A stretch of DNA of 38,189 bases, from assembly GCA_029005175.1 (NCBI GenBank), contig JAQXFQ010000215.1, positions 1 through 38,189 of the forward strand, given 5' to 3'. A program made the translations under genes and the position numbers. The notes under the pieces are model-generated. The model was not told the DNA's origin, did no database searches, and saw nothing but the letters and a program-made list of their open reading frames with translations. Shown piece after piece: positions 1 to 7,973 of the stretch. Position 1 is the first letter of the stretch, and each line of letters starts with the position of its first letter. This DNA comes from Bacillota bacterium. GTDB taxonomy: Bacteria > Bacillota > Clostridia > Oscillospirales > Acutalibacteraceae.

Positions 1-519
1 ATCGTGCATTTCTGCCGCCATCGCTTTCACCTGCTGACGGATCTCATCGGTCATTTCCACCTTGACACGCTTCTTTATCTTGTCATAATACAAATATCCA
101 AAGTTTATCTCACAGCACAGCATTTCTTCCAAGCACATCGCCTGCGCGGCGAGCTGAATTTCATCCGACTGATTGCTCTTCGGCTCACCGCGCTTGTATT
201 CGATCGGCGTCGGCTGATACAGCCCTTCCCGCCCGAATATAACCGCTCCGTCTTTCGACTTTCGGAATTCCACAACATCGCACTCTCCCGACAGTCCCAG
301 CTCGTATGAATGTATCGGCATAGCGCGTGAGATTATGACATTCCTGCGTTTTTCGGTATCAAAAGGGTCATGTGCCTTTTCGTGTATCTGCTGCCCCTCG
401 AATGTGCGCTCGTTTTCCGCCCATTGCTGTTCGATATGTATAAGCGCCCACTGGCGGCGGCAGAATACAAAGTGCTGGATTCCTGAAAGCTGCAAAAGCT
501 CATCGTCATTGTATGCCAT
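1..519 (-). CDS. cas4: CRISPR-associated exonuclease Cas4 (partial, C-terminus off the left edge)
   Basis: Cas4 is a RecB-like 5'-3' exonuclease with an iron-sulfur cluster that helps select and trim spacers during CRISPR adaptation. The visible 173 residues start at ATG (517-519) and run off the window in frame. They show the N-terminal cysteine (C20, in HFVFCRRQW), a RecB-type H46, the GECD acidic residue D81, the E107-x-K109 pair in PIEYKRG, and the Q122 segment (IQLAAQAMCLEE). The remaining cysteines of the cluster would lie beyond position 1. It starts only 2 nt after the cas7 stop, so it is the fifth gene of the type I-C operon. Cas1 and Cas2 are expected next, off the edge. Confidence 0.9.
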   Translation of the reverse strand, partial: MAYNDDELLQLSGIQHFVFCRRQWALIHIEQQWAENERTFEGQQIHEKAHDPFDTEKRRNVIISRAMPIHSYELGLSGECDVVEFRKSKDGAVIFGREGLYQPTPIEYKRGEPKSNQSDEIQLAAQAMCLEEMLCCEINFGYLYYDKIKKRVKVEMTDEIRQQVKAMAAEMHD

Positions 520-521
520 AA

Positions 522-1382
522 TCACATGCAGTCAATTACTTCGGGCTCAACACCGTCAATTTGGTCAACCGTAATCTTATAATCCTCAAATGACTTCGGA
601 GAGCCGCTGCAAAGCTTCTCGATTTTCACGCTTCTGTGTACCCTTGCAGTGGATACGGCGGGAGTTTTGCTGTCGTGCTTCCACCAATAAAGCCTGCAAA
701 CCTCCATGCTTCCCTCGGGGCGCGCGGCTGAGGCGTCGTTTTCAAAAAGCGTGCGAAGTGCTTCCTTGATAAGCTCCGAATCCTCGTCTGAAAATCCTGT
801 TTTCTCCGCAAGCTGGCAGTTTATGCTTCCCTTGATAACATACAAACCAAAGCCCACACGGTGCTTCATGCCCATTGTGTCGGAGGCCTTGCTCTCCTTG
901 CCTGCTTCGCTGTTGACGCTCTTTGTTATCTGCATGCTTATGGAATCAATCGGGTCAACGCTAACTGCCTGATGAATCGAAACAGGACCTCTCACGCCGA
1001 CAGATACCTCCTGACCCTTGAATGCGAAAACCTGACCGAAGCTGCGCACATCAATCCACTCTTTGCAAGCAATTGCCGCGCACTTGTCCCTGTCTGCCTT
1101 TTTCTTGTTGCCCATTTCCGCCTTCAATTCGGCACATCCGTTTGCTCTTTCGCTCAAGCTCTTGAATCCATCAGTGGTTCTGTCATCCGACTGCACAAAA
1201 ATCTTCTGTCCCATATCCTGCAGGCGATTTCTGATTTTTCTTTTGATGCATACGTCTGAAATCTCGCCGTAGCCGTCATAATTTTCGCGCGGTCTGTTGC
1301 CGTTCAAGGGATCACCGTTGGGATTAGCGTTTGTCACCGAGATAATTTCTACAAAGTCGATTTTAGTTGTAAGTGTGCTCAT
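522..1382 (-). CDS. cas7: Type I-C Cascade backbone protein Cas7 (Csd2)
   Basis: This 286-residue protein is the Csd2/Cas7c family subunit that polymerises along the crRNA and forms the backbone of the type I-C Cascade. The N-terminus is characteristic: a beta strand (KIDFVEIISVTNANPNGDP) and a Gly/Asn-rich turn (NGNRPREN), then IKRKIRNRLQD, and the mid-protein PVSIHQAVSVDPID. The length is normal for the family. A GGAGG ribosome site precedes the ATG, and 29 nt separate it from the upstream cas8c stop. It sits between cas8c and cas4, as is standard for subtype I-C. Confidence 0.95.
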   Translation of the reverse strand: MSTLTTKIDFVEIISVTNANPNGDPLNGNRPRENYDGYGEISDVCIKRKIRNRLQDMGQKIFVQSDDRTTDGFKSLSERANGCAELKAEMGNKKKADRDKCAAIACKEWIDVRSFGQVFAFKGQEVSVGVRGPVSIHQAVSVDPIDSISMQITKSVNSEAGKESKASDTMGMKHRVGFGLYVIKGSINCQLAEKTGFSDEDSELIKEALRTLFENDASAARPEGSMEVCRLYWWKHDSKTPAVSTARVHRSVKIEKLCSGSPKSFEDYKITVDQIDGVEPEVIDCM

Positions 1383-1411
1383 AATTTTTAGTCCTCCAAA
1401 TTATTTTAAAT

Positions 1412-3337
1412 TTAATCGTTTTCTTCTGAATCGTTCGTTTCTGAAACTTCTTTATTGAAACTGTTTATTGCGTAAATCTGACTATGGTATCCCAGCAGAT
1501 AAAGCCCGTCAAGGCGGCTGTCGTCTGCGTAATCCTCGGGCGAGAACATATTGTGTATCTCGTCAAGCTGAGTGAGCAGCCATTTGCTTTTGAGCTTGCG
1601 GGAATACGGCTCCAACTTTTCCTCGATAATCTGCCATGTGCGGAAAGGTCTTTGTGCAAATGCATTCATGTAACGCTTGGCGTTAGTTACCTTTCCTTTT
1701 TCCTCTTCAAATGTAGCGCGCTGTTCTATCAGGTCGGCAATCGCGAGCAGCCGACCGTAAAGATAGCTTCTGTCTGTGCATTTTGTGTCCAATGCCATGT
1801 TCCATACCTCCGAGTTGTAATCGTATTTTAATTTTTTCACCATTGAGCAGGCAAGCGCAAGCGTCTGTCTCCAGCATTTTTCATCTTTATATGACACAGG
1901 TGATGATGCCCTCTGCACCGCTGTGTCCACCATATCGCGCGGAATTTTTTTGCCCTGCGAAATGCATGGAAGCAGCCTCTTTATGGTGGTGTTGAGCATA
2001 ACCGAATTATTACCGCTAAGCGACATATAGCCGTTGCCCTCGTTGCCGTAAAGAATTTCTGCTATGTTTTTTATTCCCGGCATGCCGCAATAGCTTATCA
2101 CCTTTTCATTTTTCTTTGTGTAATGAATCCAGCCACATGATTTCTGCCAGTTTGCGATATTTTCCACATATCTCGATGAATTTATCGTTGTAAATCCCGT
2201 CATAGAAAGTCGCCCGGGTGTCGACGCTTCAAGCGTCATAAGGTACATATTTTGGTTATAATCCAGCTTTTTTCCGTACCCCATAAGCGACTGATTGAAC
2301 TTTTGGGCGTCAATGTAATTGGTATCGTTGCTGTTGTCATCATTCAACGCATCGCCGAACATTTCCAGCATCATATCGGGCATTCCGTCCATAATTGAGG
2401 GCATAGCCGAATCTGCCGATTCCCACGAAACAAAGCAAAAGCTGCCATTGGTAAAGCCCTGCCTTCGAATTATCCATTTCAGAGCGTTGTGGGTCTTCTG
2501 AGATGTGTTATATCCCACCGCCGAAACCTCGGTTTTGTCGTCAAACCGCCCTCTGTAGGTGAATCCCGAACTGTCGTTAAAAGAAATGAGCTTTGTCATA
2601 TCGCCCTCGTTCATAATTTTGGAGGGATGAAGATATGTCAGCGTTTCATGTTCACCTGTGGCATAGCACAAATCCTTATTATCTGCTTTAGCCGTCTGAT
2701 ATTGGATGAATTTCTCATGAAGTGTGGAATCAAGCCACACTTCGTCAGGTTGATCAGATATTTTATCAGAGCGCACCACAAAACGCACAAAAGCGTCTGC
2801 CTGAGGTAAGCCCTGAATCTTTTTGCTAATGTCCAGCAAGCCTTTTTCATCTGCAGCAAGCACGCCGCAGCCAATCAAATCCCCCACCAGTCCGCCGCTC
2901 TCATTCATGTATTTTGCAATTGACTGAACTTTCAGGTGGCTGTATTCCGAGCTGCTCCACTCATTAAGCTGCTGCAAATAAGGATTGAAGCACTCGTTTA
3001 TGTATTTCTGCTTTTCCTTATCATCACATTCAAGGTAATATGCGTAATCTTTCGCAACGTACTTCAATTTATCGCAGAGCGGATGTGGACACGGCTTTGA
3101 GGTTCTTGACGCAGAACCTTCTGTCGCAGGAACTATGGTTGAATTCTCAGCCTTTTCAAGCGTTCGTGCGCCGAGAAATTCACCGTTCTGACTCAATACC
3201 ACCTCAATCTGAGCCGCCTGAGTTATGTGCGCTATAGGCAAAAGAACTGTGCTTTTGCCCTTTTCATCAACGATCTGCTTTCCCGCAATATTTGCATTTC
3301 GATCATACAGCTCGCAAAGTGCCGTCATCCAGCTCAT
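1412..3337 (-). CDS. cas8c: Type I-C large subunit Cas8c (Csd1)
   Basis: A 641-residue Csd1/Cas8c protein, the large subunit that recognises the PAM and locks target DNA in the type I-C interference complex. It starts with the family-typical MSWMTALCELYDRNA and contains the conserved central stretches YAYYLECDDKEK, FVRFVVRSD and AVGYNTSQKTHNALKWIIRRQG. The ATG overlaps the cas5 stop as ATGA (3334-3337), which implies translational coupling. Type I-C lacks a separate small-subunit gene; it is usually made from an internal start in cas8c, which I did not try to locate. Confidence 0.95.
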   Translation of the reverse strand: MSWMTALCELYDRNANIAGKQIVDEKGKSTVLLPIAHITQAAQIEVVLSQNGEFLGARTLEKAENSTIVPATEGSASRTSKPCPHPLCDKLKYVAKDYAYYLECDDKEKQKYINECFNPYLQQLNEWSSSEYSHLKVQSIAKYMNESGGLVGDLIGCGVLAADEKGLLDISKKIQGLPQADAFVRFVVRSDKISDQPDEVWLDSTLHEKFIQYQTAKADNKDLCYATGEHETLTYLHPSKIMNEGDMTKLISFNDSSGFTYRGRFDDKTEVSAVGYNTSQKTHNALKWIIRRQGFTNGSFCFVSWESADSAMPSIMDGMPDMMLEMFGDALNDDNSNDTNYIDAQKFNQSLMGYGKKLDYNQNMYLMTLEASTPGRLSMTGFTTINSSRYVENIANWQKSCGWIHYTKKNEKVISYCGMPGIKNIAEILYGNEGNGYMSLSGNNSVMLNTTIKRLLPCISQGKKIPRDMVDTAVQRASSPVSYKDEKCWRQTLALACSMVKKLKYDYNSEVWNMALDTKCTDRSYLYGRLLAIADLIEQRATFEEEKGKVTNAKRYMNAFAQRPFRTWQIIEEKLEPYSRKLKSKWLLTQLDEIHNMFSPEDYADDSRLDGLYLLGYHSQIYAINSFNKEVSETNDSEEND

Positions 3338-4068
3338 TCGCCGCTCACCTCGCTGTCCTCAAATTCATCCGCGCCTATGAAATTATCGCCCTTGCCGAAC
3401 GGCTTTATCGACATCTCGCGAATGTGTCTTATGTCGGTGCAGTTCTCGGGGCGGGTGAATTCTATCACGCCTTTTTTCATAACAGGACGCCAGAACCTCA
3501 CCGTCAACTTATTCTTGTCTTCCTCGTTTATCGCCTCGTCGGCGTAGGTTATGCCGTGATACATAAATCCAAACGCCATCTCGGGAATTTGGTCATAAAA
3601 TCCCTCTCCCTCATCGAACACACACGGCTCGACATAGCCCTGACACTCGCGCGTGCCGAGAAATATATCACGTCTGCCGCCGCGCTCAATCATGCGCCTG
3701 GCGATATTGTGGTGCTTGTTCTCGTTGCGGTCACATTCCAGCTCCGGGCGGTTGTAATTCCACTCGAAATGCGCCTGCACCCGGTAGCGCACATCCTTGA
3801 GATAGGTGTATACCGCCAAATCGTTTCCCGAAGGCCATTTCAGCGGGCGGATGTTTTTGCTCTCGGTCTGAATCGGGTTCATAACGCGCACTTTGTCTAT
3901 TATCCACACGATCGTCGGCTTCCAATAGACGCTGTGAAGCACGCCTTTAATTCCTTCGTATGTGGGAATAAGCAGGCTGCTTTTCTCTCCACCTGCCCTT
4001 GTCACAGGGTCCGAGAAAAGCGCGTAATCGCCGCTCACCTCAAATTCCACCGTATTTCTGTATTTCAT
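3334..4068 (-). CDS. cas5: crRNA-processing endoribonuclease Cas5c (Cas5d)
   Basis: In subtype I-C this protein replaces Cas6: it cuts the CRISPR repeat RNA and stays bound to the crRNA 5' handle. The 244 residues include Y48 (HSVYWKP) and K118-H119 (NENKHHNI), which line up in position with the catalytic Tyr/Lys/His triad described for Bacillus Cas5d, so the nuclease is probably active. I chose the ATG at 4066-4068 rather than the TTG one codon upstream, because AGGAG lies 7 nt before it. The gene follows cas3 after about 24 nt and overlaps cas8c by 4 nt. Confidence 0.94.
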   Translation of the reverse strand: MKYRNTVEFEVSGDYALFSDPVTRAGGEKSSLLIPTYEGIKGVLHSVYWKPTIVWIIDKVRVMNPIQTESKNIRPLKWPSGNDLAVYTYLKDVRYRVQAHFEWNYNRPELECDRNENKHHNIARRMIERGGRRDIFLGTRECQGYVEPCVFDEGEGFYDQIPEMAFGFMYHGITYADEAINEEDKNKLTVRFWRPVMKKGVIEFTRPENCTDIRHIREMSIKPFGKGDNFIGADEFEDSEVSGE

Positions 4069-4092
4069 CAAATCACTCCTTGATTTTTTTCG

Positions 4093-6516
4093 TCAAAATA
4101 TTAAATTCTGAATTTCGCCCGGCTCGTCCGACACACCGAAGTTTTCGTCATAGCACCGCTCGTCCAGCACCCGAACGCCGACTTCGGGAATTATCTCGAC
4201 GAAATCCTTAAGCTTGTCATACAGCCATTTTGAAACGCTGACCGTGTAGCTCTGAAGCTTTTTTATTATGCCGTATTTCTCCCCCAACGTGCCCGAGCCG
4301 CGCAGCGTTTCAATCAACGCCTTGCTATCCTTATAATTAACCACAAGGTCGATATTTCCCTGCTCCTCTATGCACTCGAATTGCTCGCCTGCCGACTTGA
4401 ACGCCTGCGTTAAACAGCACTGCCATTGTTCGCGAGGATATTTTTTCATCGACTCCTTCAAGCCGTGATCGTTCTGCGACAGCAAATCCACAAGCGTTGT
4501 TCCGTATTCGCTGACCGTATAATCAAATTCCGTTTCGCGCTGCTTGAAATATATTTTGTAATACGCCTGCATTGCCTCGGGCGAAAGCATGCTGCCGCCG
4601 TAATCCTGCGGGCTGCGGTCAAACATGTAGATGAATTTTTCCATCGCTCGCTGTGCTATCGAAATATCACGCAGCCTTGATACATTCTCATCACCGTATT
4701 TCACCACATACACCTTACCGCACTCGCTTTCACCGTGGCGATTGCATCGACCGCCTGTCTGAATAATGCTGTCCAGTCCGCTGAGCGACCGCACTGCACA
4801 TTCAAAGGAAATATCCACCCCGGCTTCAATAAGCCGGGTGCTGACGCAGATGCATTTTTCTCCCGAAGCAAGGGTATTGCGAATATCGTCTATAACATTT
4901 CTGCGGTGAGCCGCACACATATTTGTACTCAGGTGATACAGCTTAAATTTGCCGCTGTTCATCCTCTCAATCGCCTCATAGAGCCTGCGCGCGGCGGACT
5001 TGGTATTTACCACGATAAGCATGCTGCGGTTTATTTTATCCATGACAAAATCCGCAAGCTCGTCAGCATTGCGCTCTATGCCGCAGTCGCAGATTATCTC
5101 CGTGCGCTTGAAAATATCAAAGTATCGGCTGTAATCCTCCACGATTTCTGCGGTCGGAAGCATGCAATTATTTTCTAATCCGCTAAGAGGCGGCTGAGTT
5201 GCCGAACACAGCACCACAGACGAATGGCAGAATTTAGTAAGATAATTGACCGACAAATTAAACAACGAAGTGCAGCGTATGGGCAGAGATTGTATTTCGT
5301 CAAAAATTATCACGGAATTTTCAAGCGAATGAAGCCTGCGCACGCTTGACATTTTATTTGAAAACAGCGTGTTCAAAAGCTGAACTGCGGAGGTAAGTAT
5401 TATCGGAGAATTCCACCGCTGAGCCAGTACATCATATTTTTCCCTTTCCGCGTCATCGTCGATAATCACGTTGCAATGATGCTCTAATATGTAAGCTTCG
5501 GCATCCAGCGCACTGCCCAGTTCATGGGCATTCTGCTCCAAAATCGAATTGTAGGGTGCAACATAAATTATGCGCTTCATCTGATTGTGAATGGCGTGCA
5601 AAAGCGCAAATGACATTACCGAAAACGTCTTGCCGCCTCCTGTGGGCACCGTCAGCCTGAATATTCCGTTTGGAGCGTCTGCCTTTTGGCGGCACGCCGA
5701 TGAGATTTCACCCCGGGCTTTTATTATTTTCATCTGTTTATCCGACAGCCCGGAGCGTTTTTGATTTAGTGCTGACAGCTTTCGGTCAAGGTTTTCAAGC
5801 ATTTGCGTCCAGACTGCGTTTATATCTGCGGTGGGAATTTGTGAGAAATACGCCTCGTTTCCTCCGAACATAGCAGTATCAGTGCGGTCAGCGTCGGTCA
5901 GATACGACAGCAAAAGCCGCTCATACATTCCCAGATAATAGAAAATACTCCCGTATTTTGCATTGCGTTTATCCGCACAAAATTTCATTGCGCTATTGTA
6001 TATGGCTTTACATTCCTCGGCGGAACATCTGAACAGGCTCTGTAATTCCGCCTCGTCAAAATCTTGAAAAAATCTTTGACTCACGCTTATTTCCGGCGGA
6101 GATGAATCGTTCCTCTGAACAAATGTGAGCTTTCCGTCAGGAGTTATGCAGTCGGCAAATCCGTGGTGTGAGATTATAGCATGGCGAATAAATTCAAACG
6201 CCATATTTTCAAACTTTTTATCATCCGCTTTGTCGCCGTTGATAAACTTGTGCGCTATCTGTGCGCCGGCTGTGGAATGTGTTACCTCGCCCCGCCGCAC
6301 TGAATTGGGATTTTCATATGCCTTTTTTATGTAAGTCTGAAATTCATCGGAATATTTGCCTGCGTCGTGCAACAGACATGAAATGCGAACCATATTTTGA
6401 ATTCCGCTCTCATTCAGACAATCAGAATTGATATTTGACGCGCCTATACAATGCTCTTTGACCGACTGTAAAACAGCCTGTCCGCATTCATTTGACTTTA
6501 TATGTGCAATTGCCAC
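4093..6516 (-). CDS. cas3: CRISPR-associated nuclease-helicase Cas3 (HD domain plus SF2 helicase)
   Basis: Cas3 is recruited by Cascade, unwinds target DNA and degrades it. The 807 residues carry an N-terminal HD nuclease (H50-D51 in LLHDAGK; further histidines in HSTAGAQIAH and ISHHGF) and a superfamily 2 helicase: Walker A VPTGGGKT near 290-297, motif II D406-E407-I-Q, motif III CSAT, motif V STRLIEAGVDIS and motif VI QTGGRCNRHGE. All motifs look intact. The start is GTG (6514-6516) with AGGGG about 8 nt upstream. It is the first gene of the operon, behind the promoter at 6568-6596. Confidence 0.95.
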   Translation of the reverse strand: MAIAHIKSNECGQAVLQSVKEHCIGASNINSDCLNESGIQNMVRISCLLHDAGKYSDEFQTYIKKAYENPNSVRRGEVTHSTAGAQIAHKFINGDKADDKKFENMAFEFIRHAIISHHGFADCITPDGKLTFVQRNDSSPPEISVSQRFFQDFDEAELQSLFRCSAEECKAIYNSAMKFCADKRNAKYGSIFYYLGMYERLLLSYLTDADRTDTAMFGGNEAYFSQIPTADINAVWTQMLENLDRKLSALNQKRSGLSDKQMKIIKARGEISSACRQKADAPNGIFRLTVPTGGGKTFSVMSFALLHAIHNQMKRIIYVAPYNSILEQNAHELGSALDAEAYILEHHCNVIIDDDAEREKYDVLAQRWNSPIILTSAVQLLNTLFSNKMSSVRRLHSLENSVIIFDEIQSLPIRCTSLFNLSVNYLTKFCHSSVVLCSATQPPLSGLENNCMLPTAEIVEDYSRYFDIFKRTEIICDCGIERNADELADFVMDKINRSMLIVVNTKSAARRLYEAIERMNSGKFKLYHLSTNMCAAHRRNVIDDIRNTLASGEKCICVSTRLIEAGVDISFECAVRSLSGLDSIIQTGGRCNRHGESECGKVYVVKYGDENVSRLRDISIAQRAMEKFIYMFDRSPQDYGGSMLSPEAMQAYYKIYFKQRETEFDYTVSEYGTTLVDLLSQNDHGLKESMKKYPREQWQCCLTQAFKSAGEQFECIEEQGNIDLVVNYKDSKALIETLRGSGTLGEKYGIIKKLQSYTVSVSKWLYDKLKDFVEIIPEVGVRVLDERCYDENFGVSDEPGEIQNLIF

Positions 6517-6567
6517 AATTATTTCCCCTCACTCCCGTACTTTTGTTATCGGTTTTTTTCACCATAA

Positions 6568-6596
6568 ATTATACACTTTGCATAATTTTTTGTCAA
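6568..6596 (-). promoter_or_regulatory. Consensus sigma-A-type promoter of the cas operon
   Basis: On the minus strand TTGACA (6591-6596) and TATAAT (6568-6573) are both perfect and 17 nt apart. Transcription would start near 6561, giving a leader of about 45 nt before cas3. Such a strong promoter suggests the operon is well expressed unless a repressor acts. Confidence 0.85.
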
Positions 6597-6676
6597 CAAT
6601 AAAATCGACTTTTTTCGTTATCGTTTGAGCCGGACGATGCAATTATGTGCTATTGAACAAAAAATTCCCCGCATAA

Positions 6677-6707
6677 AAATCTATGATTACTTTGCATACA
6701 TAGATTT
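6677..6707. other. Inverted repeat between the cas operon and the yhaO-like gene
   Basis: AAATCTATG (6677-6685) and CATAGATTT (6699-6707) form a perfect 9 bp inverted repeat with a 13 nt centre. It lies upstream of both divergent promoters. It has no T-run, so it is not an obvious terminator; a protein-binding site is possible but unproven. Confidence 0.35.
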
Positions 6708-6777
6708 ATTAATATGTCAAGCCGTACATCATACCCGAAAATCACCTGTAAATTTTTGATAAACTGCTGTCAGACTA

Positions 6778-6806
6778 TTGGCAATCTGCCAAAAATATGT
6801 TATTAT
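6778..6806 (+). promoter_or_regulatory. Probable promoter of the yhaO/yhaN-like operon, overlapped by a palindrome
   Basis: TTGGCA (6778-6783) and TATTAT (6801-6806) are 17 nt apart, about 40 nt before the ATG. The -35 box is the left arm of a perfect palindrome, TTGGCA-ATC-TGCCAA (6778-6792), which would suit an operator. A second TATAAT at 6816-6821 has no good -35 partner. Confidence 0.5.
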
Positions 6807-6845
6807 ATTTTGTTGTATAATTAAAAATCGGGGGCGAATAACTCA

Positions 6846-7973
6846 ATGACAACATTCAATATAGTACATACAGCAGATTTGCATTTAGGTTCGCTGTTTT
6901 CATCCACTCCCGAAGTGGCCGCCGAGAGAAAAGGTGAACAGCTTGATACCCTCAAGCAGATTATGGATATATGCGTCAGCCGCAATGCCGACGCTCTTTT
7001 GATAGCAGGCGATATGTTTGACAGCATGAAGGTGGAGCGCCGACTGCTGGACGATGTAAAGGAAATGCTCAGTCATTACGACATAAGAATATTTATCACA
7101 CCGGGCAACCACGACCCCGCCACACCCGACTCCTGTTACAGCGAGGAATGGCCCGAAAATGTCCATATCTTCCGCGGAGGAATGGAAAAGGTTGAAATTC
7201 CCGAAAAGAACACCTGTGTATGGGGCGCAGGCTTCACCAAGACAAGCTGTGACGAAACTCTGCTCAAGGATTTCATGCCTGTGAGCAGCCGCATAAACGT
7301 GCTGGTGCTGCACGGCGAGCTTACCTCCTCTGAATTTTCCGACAGCCGTTACAATCCCATATTTGAGGATGCTCTCAAAAACTGCGGTGCAGATTACGTG
7401 GCGTTGGGGCATATCCACGGCTACGAGCATTATGAGTGCAATGATTTCCTCTACTGCTACCCGGGTGCGCCGGCCGGCAGAGGCTTTGATGAAACAGGCG
7501 AAAAGGGCGTGCTCTGCGGATACGCCGCCAAGGGCTTTGCACACATGGACTTCTATCCGCTCGACAGCAGACAATATTTTACCGAAAAGCTGGACGTGAG
7601 CGGATGTGCAAGCACTCAGCAGTTCGCCGGCAGAATTATAACAGTGCTGCGCGACAGGCACGGCGAAAAATTCTCAAAGCATCTGTATGACCTCACGCTC
7701 ATAGGCGCGCTGGAAAACGGTATCACTCCAAGCCTGCCGGACATCACCAAGCGTCTGAGGGAAACCTTATTTTACGCCCGTCTTACCGACATGACCACCA
7801 CCTCGCTCAATCTGGAGCTGCTCATGAACGACGGTACACTCAAGGGCGCATTCGTCAGAAAAATGGTGAACAAAATGCAAAATGACAGCCGCAACCGCGA
7901 CAAATATATGCGCGCACTGCTCTACGGTCTTCGCGCGTTCGAGGGAGATGTGACCATCAATGAAGATTATTGA
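6846..7973 (+). CDS. SbcD/YhaO-like DNA repair metallophosphoesterase
   Basis: A calcineurin-like phosphoesterase of the Mre11/SbcD superfamily, expected to be the nuclease half of a DNA-end-processing complex. The 375 residues show the full metal-binding set in order: D11-x-H13 (HTADLHLGS), GDMFD near 55, GNHD near 87 and GHIHGYE near 188. Length and pairing fit Bacillus YhaO better than the classical SbcD. The ATG has GGGGGCG about 9 nt upstream. Its last 14 nt overlap the start of the ATPase gene, so the two are very probably coupled and act together. The exact substrate is not known from sequence. Confidence 0.88.
   Translation: MTTFNIVHTADLHLGSLFSSTPEVAAERKGEQLDTLKQIMDICVSRNADALLIAGDMFDSMKVERRLLDDVKEMLSHYDIRIFITPGNHDPATPDSCYSEEWPENVHIFRGGMEKVEIPEKNTCVWGAGFTKTSCDETLLKDFMPVSSRINVLVLHGELTSSEFSDSRYNPIFEDALKNCGADYVALGHIHGYEHYECNDFLYCYPGAPAGRGFDETGEKGVLCGYAAKGFAHMDFYPLDSRQYFTEKLDVSGCASTQQFAGRIITVLRDRHGEKFSKHLYDLTLIGALENGITPSLPDITKRLRETLFYARLTDMTTTSLNLELLMNDGTLKGAFVRKMVNKMQNDSRNRDKYMRALLYGLRAFEGDVTINEDY

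Noticed and set aside
3292-4083. A long plus-strand open frame opposite cas5
   Set aside because: It is the antisense of a well-supported gene and has no ribosome site or recognisable protein features.
1-6600. Possible CRISPR array in the window
   Set aside because: No regularly spaced direct repeats of about 32 bp were seen near the cas genes. An array would be expected beyond cas2, outside the left edge.
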